From contig NC_003228.3 of assembly GCF_000025985.1 (NCBI RefSeq), positions 2,542,001 to 2,606,000 of the forward strand: a DNA stretch of 64,000 nt. Reading direction: 5' to 3'. The first letter of the stretch is position 1, and the number at the start of each line of letters is the position of its first letter. The translations under genes and the position numbers were made by a program. The DNA comes from Bacteroides fragilis NCTC 9343. Its GTDB lineage: Bacteria; Bacteroidota; Bacteroidia; Bacteroidales; Bacteroidaceae. Of the stretch, positions 7,637-18,400 are shown one piece after another. Below the pieces are notes generated by a model. The model saw nothing but the letters and a program-made list of their open reading frames with translations. It had not been told where the DNA came from and did not search any database.

Positions 7637-10600
7637 ACTTTTTCGATTATTTCTTCTTCTACATACCACAGATAACCTGTGATGTTTTTGTATCCCATTC
7701 GGGAGAGGAGCTGCATGTATCCTTTTACCTGTTTGTTGTATTTTTTGTTTGCTTTACCAAATTTGAAGTCTACCACAACTACTTGCTCGTTTTTCATCAT
7801 TACACGATCAGGGCGACGGGTTTGTAATACACCTTTGTCTTTGTAAATGATTGCGCACTCGTTGAACAATCTCCATTCACCGGAGTACCACTCTTGTACT
7901 TCAGGCAGGGAGAAGGCCTTTACGGTCAGAGAACGTATTTGTTTTTCCGCTTCTTTGCTGCCAATGATTCCCTCGAATATCAAGCGCTGAATGGCCGGTT
8001 CTATGTCATCCTTGGTCTCAATGGCAGAAAATAAAGTATGCAACAATTGTCCGTGATTTATGAAGCGGTCATCGGATTCTTCTTCAGAAAGCCCCTTGAT
8101 AAAATCAGCAGATCGGTTGGACTGTCGGAATTCTATATCCGGATGCATAGATTCCATATTGACCGGAAGTTTTTCCGGTTTGCGAGTCAGCTTGTTACCT
8201 GAATCGATTTTTTTCTCATTTTCGGATGGGCAAAGGTCACCTAATTCATATACCTGTTCTTCATCCCATTCCTGATCTAATTTGTTGGCAGCCTGTGGTA
8301 GTGCTCCGGTTAGCAATTCGGCCATTGTATTTCTTTGTCCTTTCCGACTCCAGATAATCAAATTTTTTCCGGCACGTGTAAATGCTACGTAAAGCAGATT
8401 CAGATTGTCTACCCATAGTTGCAGGCGTTCGTGTAAATAATCTGTGCGGTATACTGATTCTGCCATGGCGGAAGAGTAATTTACCGGCACAATATCCAAC
8501 TCGTTGAAAGGGGCTTCTTGAGGTACGCACCAGACGAGTTGGTTGTTTGTTTCATTTTCCAGTTTCCAGTCGCAGAAGGGTAGGAGTACCGTATGAAATT
8601 CCAGTCCTTTGGATTTATGTATTGAAAAGATACGTATACCCTCCACTTCGCCGCTCGGAATTGTTTTCCCGGATAACGTCTCGTTCCAATATCGTATAAA
8701 GCTGTCCGGATCAGAAGAGTGGCTTTGCAGATAATCGGTTACTGCATCAAAGAAAGCAAACAGGTAAGCGTCCTGTTGTTCAATACGGTGCAGTTCAAAT
8801 AAACTGAAAAGTTCCTCTAACAGTTCATACAGAGGCATCAACCGTAGTTCTGCCATTCGTTCCAGAAAAGCCGGTGGAAATAATTCTTCGGCTTTATGGA
8901 GGAGCAGCGAATTGAGATCATACTCCGAATGAAGTATTTGTAATTGGTAATTAGTGGCCAACTGTGCTTTCACGATCCGATTCTCCGGATCGGAAAGATA
9001 GCGCAAGGCATCCAACATCATACAGATGGCGAGCGAGGCATCCAGACGGAAGGCTTCGTCAGACACAATCTTATAATTTAGTTGTTTATCGAAGTAATCG
9101 GCAATACGCGGAATACTTTTATTCTTTCTTACGAGAATAGCTATATCGTTCAGTTTAACGCCGGATTGTAACAGATGTTCTACTTCCATTCCCAGGCTGA
9201 TAAGGGTTTGTTCTGTATAATCGTGTTCTTCGTCCGGTTCGAGAAACTCTACCTTAACGTATCCTTGTTGTTTGTTTCGGGGGGATTCCTGTTCCACGTC
9301 GGCATATGCATTGATCAGAGGCTCACAAATACTTCCCAACTGCTTATTATACATTTCGTTGAGATAGTCCACAGCCGCGGAGAATATACTATTGTTGAAT
9401 CGTATGATATTGGTTTCACTTCGACGGTTGGTTTTTAACGTTTCTGTACGGATAGAAAAATATCCAAGTTGCTTGTTTAATCCGTTAAGGATTCCCCAAT
9501 CGCCGTTTCGCCAACGATAAATAGATTGCTTGACATCACCTACAATCAAGCTGTCGGCTCCTTGAGACAATCCTTCAAGTAGCAGGAGTTTAAAATTATC
9601 CCATTGCATTCGACTGGTGTCTTGAAATTCGTCTATCATCACATTGCGGATGTTAGTTCCGATTTTTTCGAAAACAAAAGAGGAGTCACCGTCTTTCACT
9701 AATTGGTGGAGCAAAGCGTTGGTATCCGAAAGGAGGAAACGATTGTTTTCACGATTCAGTTGACGTACTTCTTCATCAATATTGGTTAAAAGCCGGACTT
9801 TGTTCAGGTGCTGTGTCGACAGTCGGCAGCTGTTCACTATTCGATTGTTGCGTGAGCGATATTGTTCGGCATTTTGTAGAAGTGGCATTAAGATGGAAGA
9901 AGCCAACAATATAATATCCGTATATTGTTTTGATGTTTTTGCAGCCCAATTAGTCTCGTCATCGAGGCATTTGATTACAGTAGCATTGACTATCTCGTCT
10001 CCGAGTATACCGTTTTTTAGTTTATTGAAATAGCTTCCTATTCCTTTGGCTCCGTTCTTTAAATCAGTTGGTTTCAGTGATTGACTGGAAAGTACATTTT
10101 CAAACTGTTGAGCGAACTCTTTCATCTGTTCAAGAGCGGCTGTTTCCATCTCTTTTAATGTCTTACGATAATTATGGATTACATTCGGGTCACGGAGGCG
10201 TCGGCGGAGACCATCACCTTTCTCGATGTATCCTTCATCAAAAATATTCCGTCCGAAACTTTTGATCTCATCCGAAACATTCCAGCGTTTATCGTCAGCG
10301 ATACGTTCATCTATATAATCGAGCAGCCATACCAGTACAGGTGAATTGGGTCCCAACTTTTCAATCATACTGTCCACAGCATCGCTCAATACTTCTACGT
10401 TGTTCAGTTCGATATTCAGATTGGGACTCAATTCAAGTTCACGAGCCAGATTACGCATGACCGATTGAAAAAAGGAATCAATGGTTTCGACGCGGAACCG
10501 ACTGTAGTCATGAAGCATATAACCCAAAGCTATGCCTGCCGTTGTTCGTATCTCGTCTTCTGAATGCCCTGTCTCGGCAATTATGCGTTTTAGATAGGCA

Positions 10601-10806
10601 TCCGAATCCGGATCGCCTATCTGTATTCCATATAATTGACTAAGAATACGCTCCTTCATTTCAGCAGTAGCTTTATTAGTAAAGGTTACTGCTAAAATCT
10701 GGCGATAGGCACGCGGATTCCGGATTAGTAACTTGATATATTCAACAGCCAGGGTGAAGGTTTTTCCGGACCCGGCGGAGGCTTTATAGACAATGAGTTC
10801 GCTCAT
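7633..10806 (-). CDS. addA: AddA-like UvrD-family helicase/nuclease
   Basis: This is a superfamily 1 DNA helicase of 1057 residues with a C-terminal nuclease, the motor subunit of an AddAB-type recombination complex. Walker A is ASAGSGKTFTLA at residues 9-20 and motif Ia is FTNKATAEMKERI. Walker B and the following motif, IDEFQDTSRMQWDNF, are near 391. SIHKSKGLEFHTVLLP is near 732 and LYVAFTRAGKNLIIW near 807. The nuclease core RRPDRVMM, VVDFKFG and the following glutamine-containing helix lie near 1000-1030. The gene follows the GH20 gene by 23 bases and overlaps addB by four (ATGA), so all three may share a transcript; only addA and addB are functionally linked. Confidence 0.9.
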   Translation of the reverse strand: MSELIVYKASAGSGKTFTLAVEYIKLLIRNPRAYRQILAVTFTNKATAEMKERILSQLYGIQIGDPDSDAYLKRIIAETGHSEDEIRTTAGIALGYMLHDYSRFRVETIDSFFQSVMRNLARELELSPNLNIELNNVEVLSDAVDSMIEKLGPNSPVLVWLLDYIDERIADDKRWNVSDEIKSFGRNIFDEGYIEKGDGLRRRLRDPNVIHNYRKTLKEMETAALEQMKEFAQQFENVLSSQSLKPTDLKNGAKGIGSYFNKLKNGILGDEIVNATVIKCLDDETNWAAKTSKQYTDIILLASSILMPLLQNAEQYRSRNNRIVNSCRLSTQHLNKVRLLTNIDEEVRQLNRENNRFLLSDTNALLHQLVKDGDSSFVFEKIGTNIRNVMIDEFQDTSRMQWDNFKLLLLEGLSQGADSLIVGDVKQSIYRWRNGDWGILNGLNKQLGYFSIRTETLKTNRRSETNIIRFNNSIFSAAVDYLNEMYNKQLGSICEPLINAYADVEQESPRNKQQGYVKVEFLEPDEEHDYTEQTLISLGMEVEHLLQSGVKLNDIAILVRKNKSIPRIADYFDKQLNYKIVSDEAFRLDASLAICMMLDALRYLSDPENRIVKAQLATNYQLQILHSEYDLNSLLLHKAEELFPPAFLERMAELRLMPLYELLEELFSLFELHRIEQQDAYLFAFFDAVTDYLQSHSSDPDSFIRYWNETLSGKTIPSGEVEGIRIFSIHKSKGLEFHTVLLPFCDWKLENETNNQLVWCVPQEAPFNELDIVPVNYSSAMAESVYRTDYLHERLQLWVDNLNLLYVAFTRAGKNLIIWSRKGQRNTMAELLTGALPQAANKLDQEWDEEQVYELGDLCPSENEKKIDSGNKLTRKPEKLPVNMESMHPDIEFRQSNRSADFIKGLSEEESDDRFINHGQLLHTLFSAIETKDDIEPAIQRLIFEGIIGSKEAEKQIRSLTVKAFSLPEVQEWYSGEWRLFNECAIIYKDKGVLQTRRPDRVMMKNEQVVVVDFKFGKANKKYNKQVKGYMQLLSRMGYKNITGYLWYVEEEIIEKV

Positions 10807-10829
10807 TCACAGTTTGTATTGGATAATGA

Positions 10830-12407
10830 TTATTTTCTTTTTACTATTTCGAATGGTACACGTATTGAAACGCCTTTTTTCATTAAGTTATTCAGATTGG
10901 GATATAAACGTTCTTTGAAAGAATCCCAATTGCGATGTTCCATTTGGGTCCATCCTGCTTCTGCCAGTGCCAGACCGCGGGGATAGGTCATATATGTCAC
11001 TCGGTTAATGTCCTTTATTGCTTCTCCCCAAAGTGTTCCCATTACTCCCAGAATGTGTGCCTGTTCTGCTGCGGGTTTTCCGTATCCCGGATCAAACTGA
11101 TAGCATGTTTCGAGTGTAGTTACCGGCATTCCCCAGTTATTAAATTCCGGAAGATCTCCTTTGAACTGCGGATAATCCAGATATGCAAATTCTCCCGGAG
11201 CCATAATCAGAGGGTTACCATGCTGTTGGGTCAGTTTCTGGCAAGTTGGCGTCAATCCGTATCTCCAGCTCACAAGTGTTACATTTTTAGGGTAAGGGAA
11301 CAGATAATCGTTGGCCGGCATGCGAATGTTATCTAATTCACACCAGAGAATAGGGTATTTTCCATCAGCCTCTACGAAACTGAGCATACGGCTGAAAAAA
11401 GGAATCATTAATTGGGAAGCCTTTTCGTATTTCAGTTCCTTCATCATTTTTTGACAGCGTTCACATTTGGTCCAGTTCTTTTCTATAACTGCTTCGTCAC
11501 CACCCAGGTGAATATAACGTGAAGGAAAGAGAGCACTTACTTCATCAATAATATCTTTGTACACTTCATACACTTTTTCATTATTGGCACAAAGCATTAA
11601 GTTTACAGTCTCACCTACATTCTTTGCAATGGTATCGGTGTGTGTACATCCCAGTTCAGGATAAGCGGCTAATACAGCGACAGTGTGTCCCGGAATATCC
11701 AATTCCGGCACTATTTCAACATGGCGTTCGGCTGCATAACGAATCAGGTCGGCCAACTCTTCTTGAGTATAAAAAGATTGTCCTGCGGTAAGTTTCGGAT
11801 GCTTTCTAATTTCGATTCTCCATCCTTGATCATCTGTCAGGTGAAGTTGAAGCACATTATATTTGTAGCGTACCATCTGATCGATGTAGAACTTTACATC
11901 TTCTATTGGTAAAAAATGCCGGGCAGGGTCTAGCATTAAAGCCCGGTAGCCAAAGCGAGGCGCATCATCGATACTGATAGGAGTCATTTCTTTCCGATTG
12001 CTGGAGCATACATCTCCCAAGAGAACTTGATCGACAGTCATTACACCATAGAAAACGGCTGCTGCACTGGCTCCGCTAATGGTCATCCCTTTCTGGTCAA
12101 CTTTGAGTTGATAATGTTCTTTTCCTTCCAATTGTGGATCAATAATTAACCGGATGGGGGATTGGCGAGAGCCGGAAAGGGGAATGTCTACTTGCATGCG
12201 GTCTTTCAGTATACTTTGCAGAGTAGTAGCCGCAAACTTTAATTCCGGTTGTCCGGGGTGAATCGTGATGTTCTTACCTGTTAAGCTAAAAGGTTTACCT
12301 TGCACTTGCTCTATGTGATTGGGCATAGGCAACAGGGCTGAACGATTGTTTTGTGCGGTTGCTGTAAAAGCAAACAAGAGGAAAATCAGTCCTAAATAGT
12401 TTTTCAT
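10830..12407 (-). CDS. Beta-N-acetylhexosaminidase, glycoside hydrolase family 20
   Basis: This is a secreted enzyme of 525 residues expected to remove terminal N-acetylglucosamine or N-acetylgalactosamine from glycans such as mucin or N-glycans. A signal peptide (MKNYLGLIFLLFAFTATAQ) has no lipobox cysteine, pointing to the periplasm. A GH20b-like N-terminal domain precedes the barrel. The catalytic pair is in HLGGDEAV (Asp-Glu about 303-304); HLTDDQGWRIEI, LDIPGHT and the later WRYGL and GTLWGE segments are typical of the family. A -7 element (TATATTTG) lies upstream. No SusC/SusD genes run in the same direction beside it. Confidence 0.93.
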   Translation of the reverse strand: MKNYLGLIFLLFAFTATAQNNRSALLPMPNHIEQVQGKPFSLTGKNITIHPGQPELKFAATTLQSILKDRMQVDIPLSGSRQSPIRLIIDPQLEGKEHYQLKVDQKGMTISGASAAAVFYGVMTVDQVLLGDVCSSNRKEMTPISIDDAPRFGYRALMLDPARHFLPIEDVKFYIDQMVRYKYNVLQLHLTDDQGWRIEIRKHPKLTAGQSFYTQEELADLIRYAAERHVEIVPELDIPGHTVAVLAAYPELGCTHTDTIAKNVGETVNLMLCANNEKVYEVYKDIIDEVSALFPSRYIHLGGDEAVIEKNWTKCERCQKMMKELKYEKASQLMIPFFSRMLSFVEADGKYPILWCELDNIRMPANDYLFPYPKNVTLVSWRYGLTPTCQKLTQQHGNPLIMAPGEFAYLDYPQFKGDLPEFNNWGMPVTTLETCYQFDPGYGKPAAEQAHILGVMGTLWGEAIKDINRVTYMTYPRGLALAEAGWTQMEHRNWDSFKERLYPNLNNLMKKGVSIRVPFEIVKRK

Positions 12408-12435
12408 GGGGTTAATTTATTAATTAGTTTCGTGG

Positions 12436-12443
12436 CAAATATA
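12436..12443 (-). promoter_or_regulatory. -7 element upstream of the GH20 gene
   Basis: The minus strand reads TATATTTG, matching TAnnTTTG, 29 bases before the GH20 start codon. No convincing -33 element lies 19-21 bases upstream. Confidence 0.4.
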
Positions 12444-12580
12444 CAGTTTTTGTACGAGAAAACGGACACTTCAGCACAGAAAGAGAGTATGCCGATACTT
12501 TCTTTTCGATTAGAATTTTGCATAAAAATGTGAGATTCATTCGCGAAATAGAGAAAAAAGATAAAAATAGATCATTCTTA

Positions 12581-12641
12581 TTAGGTAATATGAGCTATTT
12601 TGTTACCTTTGCGCCCCCTTATTCCATAGCGTAGAATAAGG
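12581..12641 (+). promoter_or_regulatory. Promoter and leader hairpin of the metalloprotease gene
   Basis: TAccTTTG (12604-12611) fits the -7 element, with TTAG (12581-12584) 19 bases upstream as a weak -33. CCTTATTC (12617-12624) and GAATAAGG (12634-12641) form a perfect 8-bp hairpin right at the expected 5' end of the mRNA. Confidence 0.5.
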
Positions 12642-12663
12642 TTAAGTGCTAATTAGATTTAAC

Positions 12664-15303
12664 ATGAGACTAAAAACAATCCTACTGACCACTATGGCCA
12701 CCGGTTCATTTTTGTGCGAGCCTGTTGCTGCTATGTGTATTGAACCTCCCGCAACTCCTGATATGGGATGGTTTTTGAAAAAGAAAAAAAAGAGTAATCC
12801 CCAAGACAGTATTAAGGTTAAGAATGAGTATGAGAAATTAACAGGAAGCGATAGTGTCGTTCGTCGTGGTATGTTCAATGTATACCAAAAGAAGAACGAT
12901 TATTACTTTGAGATTCCTTCCACCCTGTTGGGGCGTGATATGCTGGTGGTGAATAAACTGCAACGGGTACCTGCAGAACTGAATGAAGCCGGAGTGAATC
13001 GTGGAACTAATTATGAGAATCAGATGATCCGCTTTGAGTTGGATAAATCGGCTAATAAATTATTAATCCGTCAAAGTCGTCCGTTACCTATTTCACCATC
13101 TGAAGATGCCATTAGCCAATCGGTGAAGGATAATTATATTTCTCCGCTGATAGCCGGGTTTAAGGTAGAAGCATATAATAATGATTCTACCAGCATACTG
13201 ATTAAAGTGAACGATATATATGATGGTACAGAGACAAGCATAAATAACGTATTTACCAATATTAATCTTGGCACATCGGCCATCAAGAATTTATCAAGAA
13301 TTCTATCCATCAAGTCCTTTGATAATAATGTGGTAGCAACCTCCGAACTGACTACTCGTGTGACCGAAGGTACTACTACTATCTATGTGACGGTAGAGGT
13401 TAGTTCCTCTATTTTGTTGCTTCCTGAAGTGCCGATGACCGGACGTTTGGATAATCCGCGTGTGGGATATTTCACTAATCCTCTGACTAATTTCAGTGAT
13501 GGACAACAACGGGTAAATAAAAAACAATTTATAACTCGATGGCGTCTGGAGCCCAGGCCTGAAGATCGGGCAGCGTATTTACGTGGAGAATTGGTAGAAC
13601 CCCGAAAACCTATTGTCTTTTATATAGAAAATTCGACACCTTATCGTTGGAGGAAGTATATTAAACAAGGAATTGAAGACTGGCAAGTAGCCTTTGAACG
13701 TGCCGGATTTAAAAATGCCATTATCGCTAAAGATATTACCGAGGACATGGAGGTAGATATGGATGATGTGAATTATTCTGTGCTGACTTATGCCGCATCT
13801 ACCAAAGCAAATGCAATGGGACCTTCTATTCTTGATCCGCGTTCGGGAGAAATCCTTGAGGCTGATATCATGTGGTGGCATAATGTACTTTCAATGCTTC
13901 AGGAGTGGATTACGGTACAAACAGGTGTAGTGCGTCCTGAGGCTCGTGGTGTTGCTTTACCGGATAGTCTGATGGGAGATGCCATGCGCTTTGTTGCCTG
14001 TCATGAAGTGGGACATTCACTCGGACTGCGCCATAACATGATGGGGTCATGGGCTTTTCCTACAGATTCTCTCCGTTCGAAAACATTTACCGACCGAATG
14101 AATTCGACTTCATCGTCTATCATGGATTATGCCCGCTTTAACTATGTGGCACAGCCGGGTGATGGTATAAAGGCACTTTCTCCTCACATCGGGCCGTATG
14201 ATATGTTTGCTATAGAATATGGTTATCGTTGGTATGGCAAGCAAACACCGGAAGAAGAAAAAGAATTGTTGCAGGATTTTTTAGCGAAACACACTGATCG
14301 GCTTTATAAATATAGTGAGGCACAGGATCCGCGGGATGCCGTTGACCCTCGTGCACAGAACGAAGATCTTGGCGATGATCCGATCCGTTCTTCACAGTAT
14401 GGCATTGCCAATTTGAAATGTATTGTTCCCCAAATCATTCAATGGACAACTACCGGAGAGAAAGGACAGACGTACGAAGAGGCTTCTCGTTTGTATTATG
14501 CCGTTATTAATCAATGGAATAATTATCTTTATCATGTAATGGCGAACATTGGAGGTATTTATATTGAAAATACAACGGTAGGTGATGGTGAGAAAACTTA
14601 TACGTTTGTGGAAAAGGAGAAGCAGCAGGCTGCTTTGAGGTTTTTGCTTGATGAGGTGCTATGCTATCCGAAATGGTTGTTCGACCCTGAAATAGCTCAA
14701 TATACTTATCTGCTTAAAAATACTCCTTTGGGAGTAGTAGAGAATGCCCCAACACAAGTGCTGAAAAATGCACAGGCTTATGTTTTCTGGGATTTACTGT
14801 CGAATAATCGCCTGATGCGTATGCTTGAGAATGAATCGGTAAACGGGAAAAAAGCCTTCACAGCTGTTGAATTGATGGATGGTTTGCATAAAAGTATTTT
14901 TGCTGTAACAGAGCGTGGTGGACTGCCCGATGTTATGACACGTAACTTACAGAAAGGTTTTGTAGATGCATTGATTACTGCTGCTGCCGAAAGCGAGGGA
15001 GTGAAAGTTAACAAGAAATTGATTGATAATCACTTCTTGTTCGACCTTCAGACACCGATTTGTAGTTGTGATGACCATGCACATCGTTCGGCACATACTG
15101 ATCGCATGGGGGCTCGCCGTGAACTGAATTTTTATGGGTCTCAGATAAACCGTATTTCCGATGCCATTTCAGTAAAACGTGGTGAATTGCTTCGCATTAA
15201 AGATTTGCTTCAAAGCCGTTTGGGCACATCGGATGTAGCTACCAAATATCACTATAAAGATTTGATTTTACGCATAAATACTGCGTTGGGCATTTCGAAA
15301 TAA
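12664..15303 (+). CDS. Exported zinc-dependent metalloprotease (DUF5117/DUF4953-type)
   Basis: This is an exported protein of about 879 residues. The start at the ATG at 12664 gives MRLKTILLTTMATGSFLC, a signal-peptide-like N-terminus; an in-frame start six codons earlier would precede it with a poorer sequence. The zinc site is HEVGHSLGLRHNMMGS (about residues 447-462), the HExxHxxGxxH pattern of metzincins, and the preceding LDPRSGEILEADIMWWHN segment is typical of the DUF5117 metalloproteases. It should cleave peptides or proteins in the periplasm or at the surface. The SusC and SusD genes follow after 128 bases, which suggests a locus for uptake of protein or peptide products. The substrate cannot be told. 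Confidence 0.87.
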   Translation: MRLKTILLTTMATGSFLCEPVAAMCIEPPATPDMGWFLKKKKKSNPQDSIKVKNEYEKLTGSDSVVRRGMFNVYQKKNDYYFEIPSTLLGRDMLVVNKLQRVPAELNEAGVNRGTNYENQMIRFELDKSANKLLIRQSRPLPISPSEDAISQSVKDNYISPLIAGFKVEAYNNDSTSILIKVNDIYDGTETSINNVFTNINLGTSAIKNLSRILSIKSFDNNVVATSELTTRVTEGTTTIYVTVEVSSSILLLPEVPMTGRLDNPRVGYFTNPLTNFSDGQQRVNKKQFITRWRLEPRPEDRAAYLRGELVEPRKPIVFYIENSTPYRWRKYIKQGIEDWQVAFERAGFKNAIIAKDITEDMEVDMDDVNYSVLTYAASTKANAMGPSILDPRSGEILEADIMWWHNVLSMLQEWITVQTGVVRPEARGVALPDSLMGDAMRFVACHEVGHSLGLRHNMMGSWAFPTDSLRSKTFTDRMNSTSSSIMDYARFNYVAQPGDGIKALSPHIGPYDMFAIEYGYRWYGKQTPEEEKELLQDFLAKHTDRLYKYSEAQDPRDAVDPRAQNEDLGDDPIRSSQYGIANLKCIVPQIIQWTTTGEKGQTYEEASRLYYAVINQWNNYLYHVMANIGGIYIENTTVGDGEKTYTFVEKEKQQAALRFLLDEVLCYPKWLFDPEIAQYTYLLKNTPLGVVENAPTQVLKNAQAYVFWDLLSNNRLMRMLENESVNGKKAFTAVELMDGLHKSIFAVTERGGLPDVMTRNLQKGFVDALITAAAESEGVKVNKKLIDNHFLFDLQTPICSCDDHAHRSAHTDRMGARRELNFYGSQINRISDAISVKRGELLRIKDLLQSRLGTSDVATKYHYKDLILRINTALGISK

Positions 15304-15313
15304 AAACACCAAA

Positions 15314-15374
15314 ACACAAAGTTCTCTCTGACAAACACTCAACGAATTTATTTGCTGAGCGAGGGACTTTGTGT
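15314..15374 (+). terminator. Hairpin between the metalloprotease and SusC genes
   Basis: ACACAAAGT (15314-15322) pairs exactly with ACTTTGTGT (15366-15374), with a smaller CTCA/TGAG stem inside. Only a weak T-rich tail follows, so it may reduce read-through or stabilise the 3' end rather than terminate fully. Confidence 0.45.
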
Positions 15375-15431
15375 ATTTATACCAAAACAGACAGTTTTCA
15401 AAATGAGTATTAATTTTATAGGATGTAACAA

Positions 15432-18400
15432 ATGAAAAGACACGTTTTTATTCTTTTATTGTCTTTTGCCGGAGTTTTGACTTCTGCTTTTGCTGCCAGT
15501 AGGCAAGTACAAGGAGTGGTGATCTCTTCAGAAGATAATATGCCGTTGATCGGTGCTTCTGTCTATATAAAAGCAGAAGACCTGTCGAAAGATGGTAATT
15601 CTCCGACAATAACAGGAGTAATTACCGATATAGATGGAAAATTCAATATTTCAGTACCGGAGGGGGTGACACGTTTATTCTGCAGTTATGTAGGACATGA
15701 AGTACAGGAACTCAAGCTCGTTCCCGGAAAAGATCAATATGAAATCACGCTTTTTCCATCAGCTCAGATGCTTGATGCTGTGGTAGTGACTGGTTATCAG
15801 ACAGTGGAACGCCGTAAGTTGACAGCAGCTGTCGGGAAACTGAACATTTCGGATGAAACCATCGGTGCTGTGAAAAGTATTGACCAGGCACTGGCCGGGC
15901 AAATTGCCGGTCTTTCCGTAACCTCTACTTCCGGAGCGCCGGGTGCACCTGCAAAAATACGTATTCGTGGAACTTCGTCATTGAACGGAACTCAGGATCC
16001 ATTGTGGGTATTGGATGGTATTCCGTTGGAAGGTACGGATGTACCTCAGTCGAATGTATTGAATGATGTTTCTAATATACAGCAATCGTCTATTGCCGGA
16101 CTGAATCCTGCAGATATTGAAAATATTACCGTGCTAAAGGATGCGGCAGCTACAGCCATTTATGGAGCACGTGCTGCAAATGGTGTAATTGTGATAACGA
16201 CTAAAAAAGGAAAAGTAGGGAAACCGGTGATTAATTTCTCCTCGAAGTTTACTTATATGCCTACATTGAGTACAAACCGACTCAATATGTTGAATTCACA
16301 AGAGAAAGTAGATTTGGAACTTGAATTGCTTCGTTCTAATTTTGCGTACGGTGACAATAAGGGGGGAGTTTCTAAAATAATTTCCGGTTACGGATTGACT
16401 GATGCCTATAAAAAGGGGGGGTGGAGTGCGCTGACTCCCGAAGCCCAAACGGATATAAGTCGGTTGCGGAATACAGAAACTGATTGGGGCGATATTCTTT
16501 TCCGCGATGCATTCAATCAGGAGTATAGTTTAAGTCTTTCGGGAGGTAACGAACGGGTGACTTATTATACTTCTATCGGATATTATCAAGAAAATGGTAA
16601 TGTTAAAGGCGTCGGGCTGGATCGTCTGAATATTGTAGCGAAGACTTCATATAAAGTCAACCGGATGTTGAAATTCGGAGTTTCTTTATTTGTTAATCGC
16701 CGCAACAATAAAACCTACCTGACCGATACTTATGGATTGGTGAATCCGGTATACTATTCGCGTAAGGCTAATCCATACTATCAACCTTTCGATGCAAACG
16801 GAAATTATGTATATGATTTCGATGTTCAGAACAATTCTGATACGGATTTAGGGTTTAATATTTTTGAAGAGCGTAAAAATACTTCGAATGAGGAAACGAT
16901 TAATGCGCTTTCGTCTATTTTTGATGCAGAGTTACGTTTTAATGATAAACTGAAGTTTACAACTCAACTTGGTTTGCAATTGGATAAAGCATCGAAAGAA
17001 CAGATTGCCGATAAGGAGAGTTTTTCAATGCGTATAATTCGCAAAAACAGTAAATATTGGGATTCTGCCTCTCAAAGCAATAAATACTTTATTCCGGACG
17101 GAGGAGTGCATAAAGCGTATGAGAATACGAACTCCCAGATTACCTGGAAAGCAATGGGAGAGTACCGGGACAGTTTCAATGATATCCACGAACTGGAAGT
17201 AATGGTAGGTACCGAGTTGCGTAAAACTTGGTATGAAACACTTTTCTCTGCAGGATATGGTTTTGATCGCCAGACGTTGACTACAAAACCGGTTGTCTTT
17301 CCGGATGAAGACCGTGCCAGACAGTTTCCTCTTCATCAGAAAACGTATAAAGAAAATGCCTATGTCTCTTTCTTCTCTACAGCTTCCTATTCGTTGATGA
17401 ACCGTTATACATTCGGAGGAAGTATCCGTTTTGATGGTTCTGACTTATTTGGCGTAGACAAGAAATACCGTTATTTGCCTCTGTACTCTGTAAGTGGATT
17501 ATGGAGATTGTCAAATGAACCTTTTATGCAGGGAACTAGAAAATGGATGGATAACCTTGCATTCCGTGTTTCGTATGGTATTCAGGGAAATATTGATAAA
17601 AATACATCTCCCTTTCTGTTGGGTAAATATATTGTAGATAATATTTTGCCGGGTGGTTCGGAACATATGATTGATATAAATTCTGCTCCAAACAAGAAAC
17701 TTCGTTGGGAGAAAACTCAATCAGTAAATGTTGGACTTGATTTTTCGGTACTCAATCAGGCGATTAATCTGAGTGTAGATTACTATTATCGTAAAGGTAC
17801 AGACCTAATCGGAAAACAAATGCTTCCACTTGAAACCGGCTTTGTTTCGACCAATATAAACTGGGCAAGTATGGTCAATAAAGGTGTTGAGGTATCTCTT
17901 TCTACGCGAAACGTTGCAACAAAAAATTTCTCGTGGTATACTAATTTAAATTTTGCTTATAACAATAACAAGGTATTGAGAGAAGCTATTCCTGAAGCGC
18001 AAACTATTCCGGGACGTGAGGGGTATCCGGTAGATGCTATCTTCGCGATAAAAACTGCCGGTCTGGATGAAGAAGGTTATCCTTTGTTTTATGATAAAGA
18101 AGGGAAAAAAGTAACTTTGAAAGAACTGTATCGCTTGCAGGATCCTTTTGGATTAGGTTTTACGGTTAATTCGGATGTAACTCCGGCAGAAGAGCGTAGC
18201 TTTTATTCGTATATTGGTTCACAAGATACTCCTTATACGGGTGGCCTGATCAATACATTCAGTTATAAAAATTGGGAATTAACAGCCAATTTATCATTTA
18301 ATCTGGGAGGATATGTGCGTACAACGCCTTCCTATAATTTCATTAATTTTGATAGAGGGCAGAACGTAAATAGTGATATTTTAGATCGTTGGACTCCGGA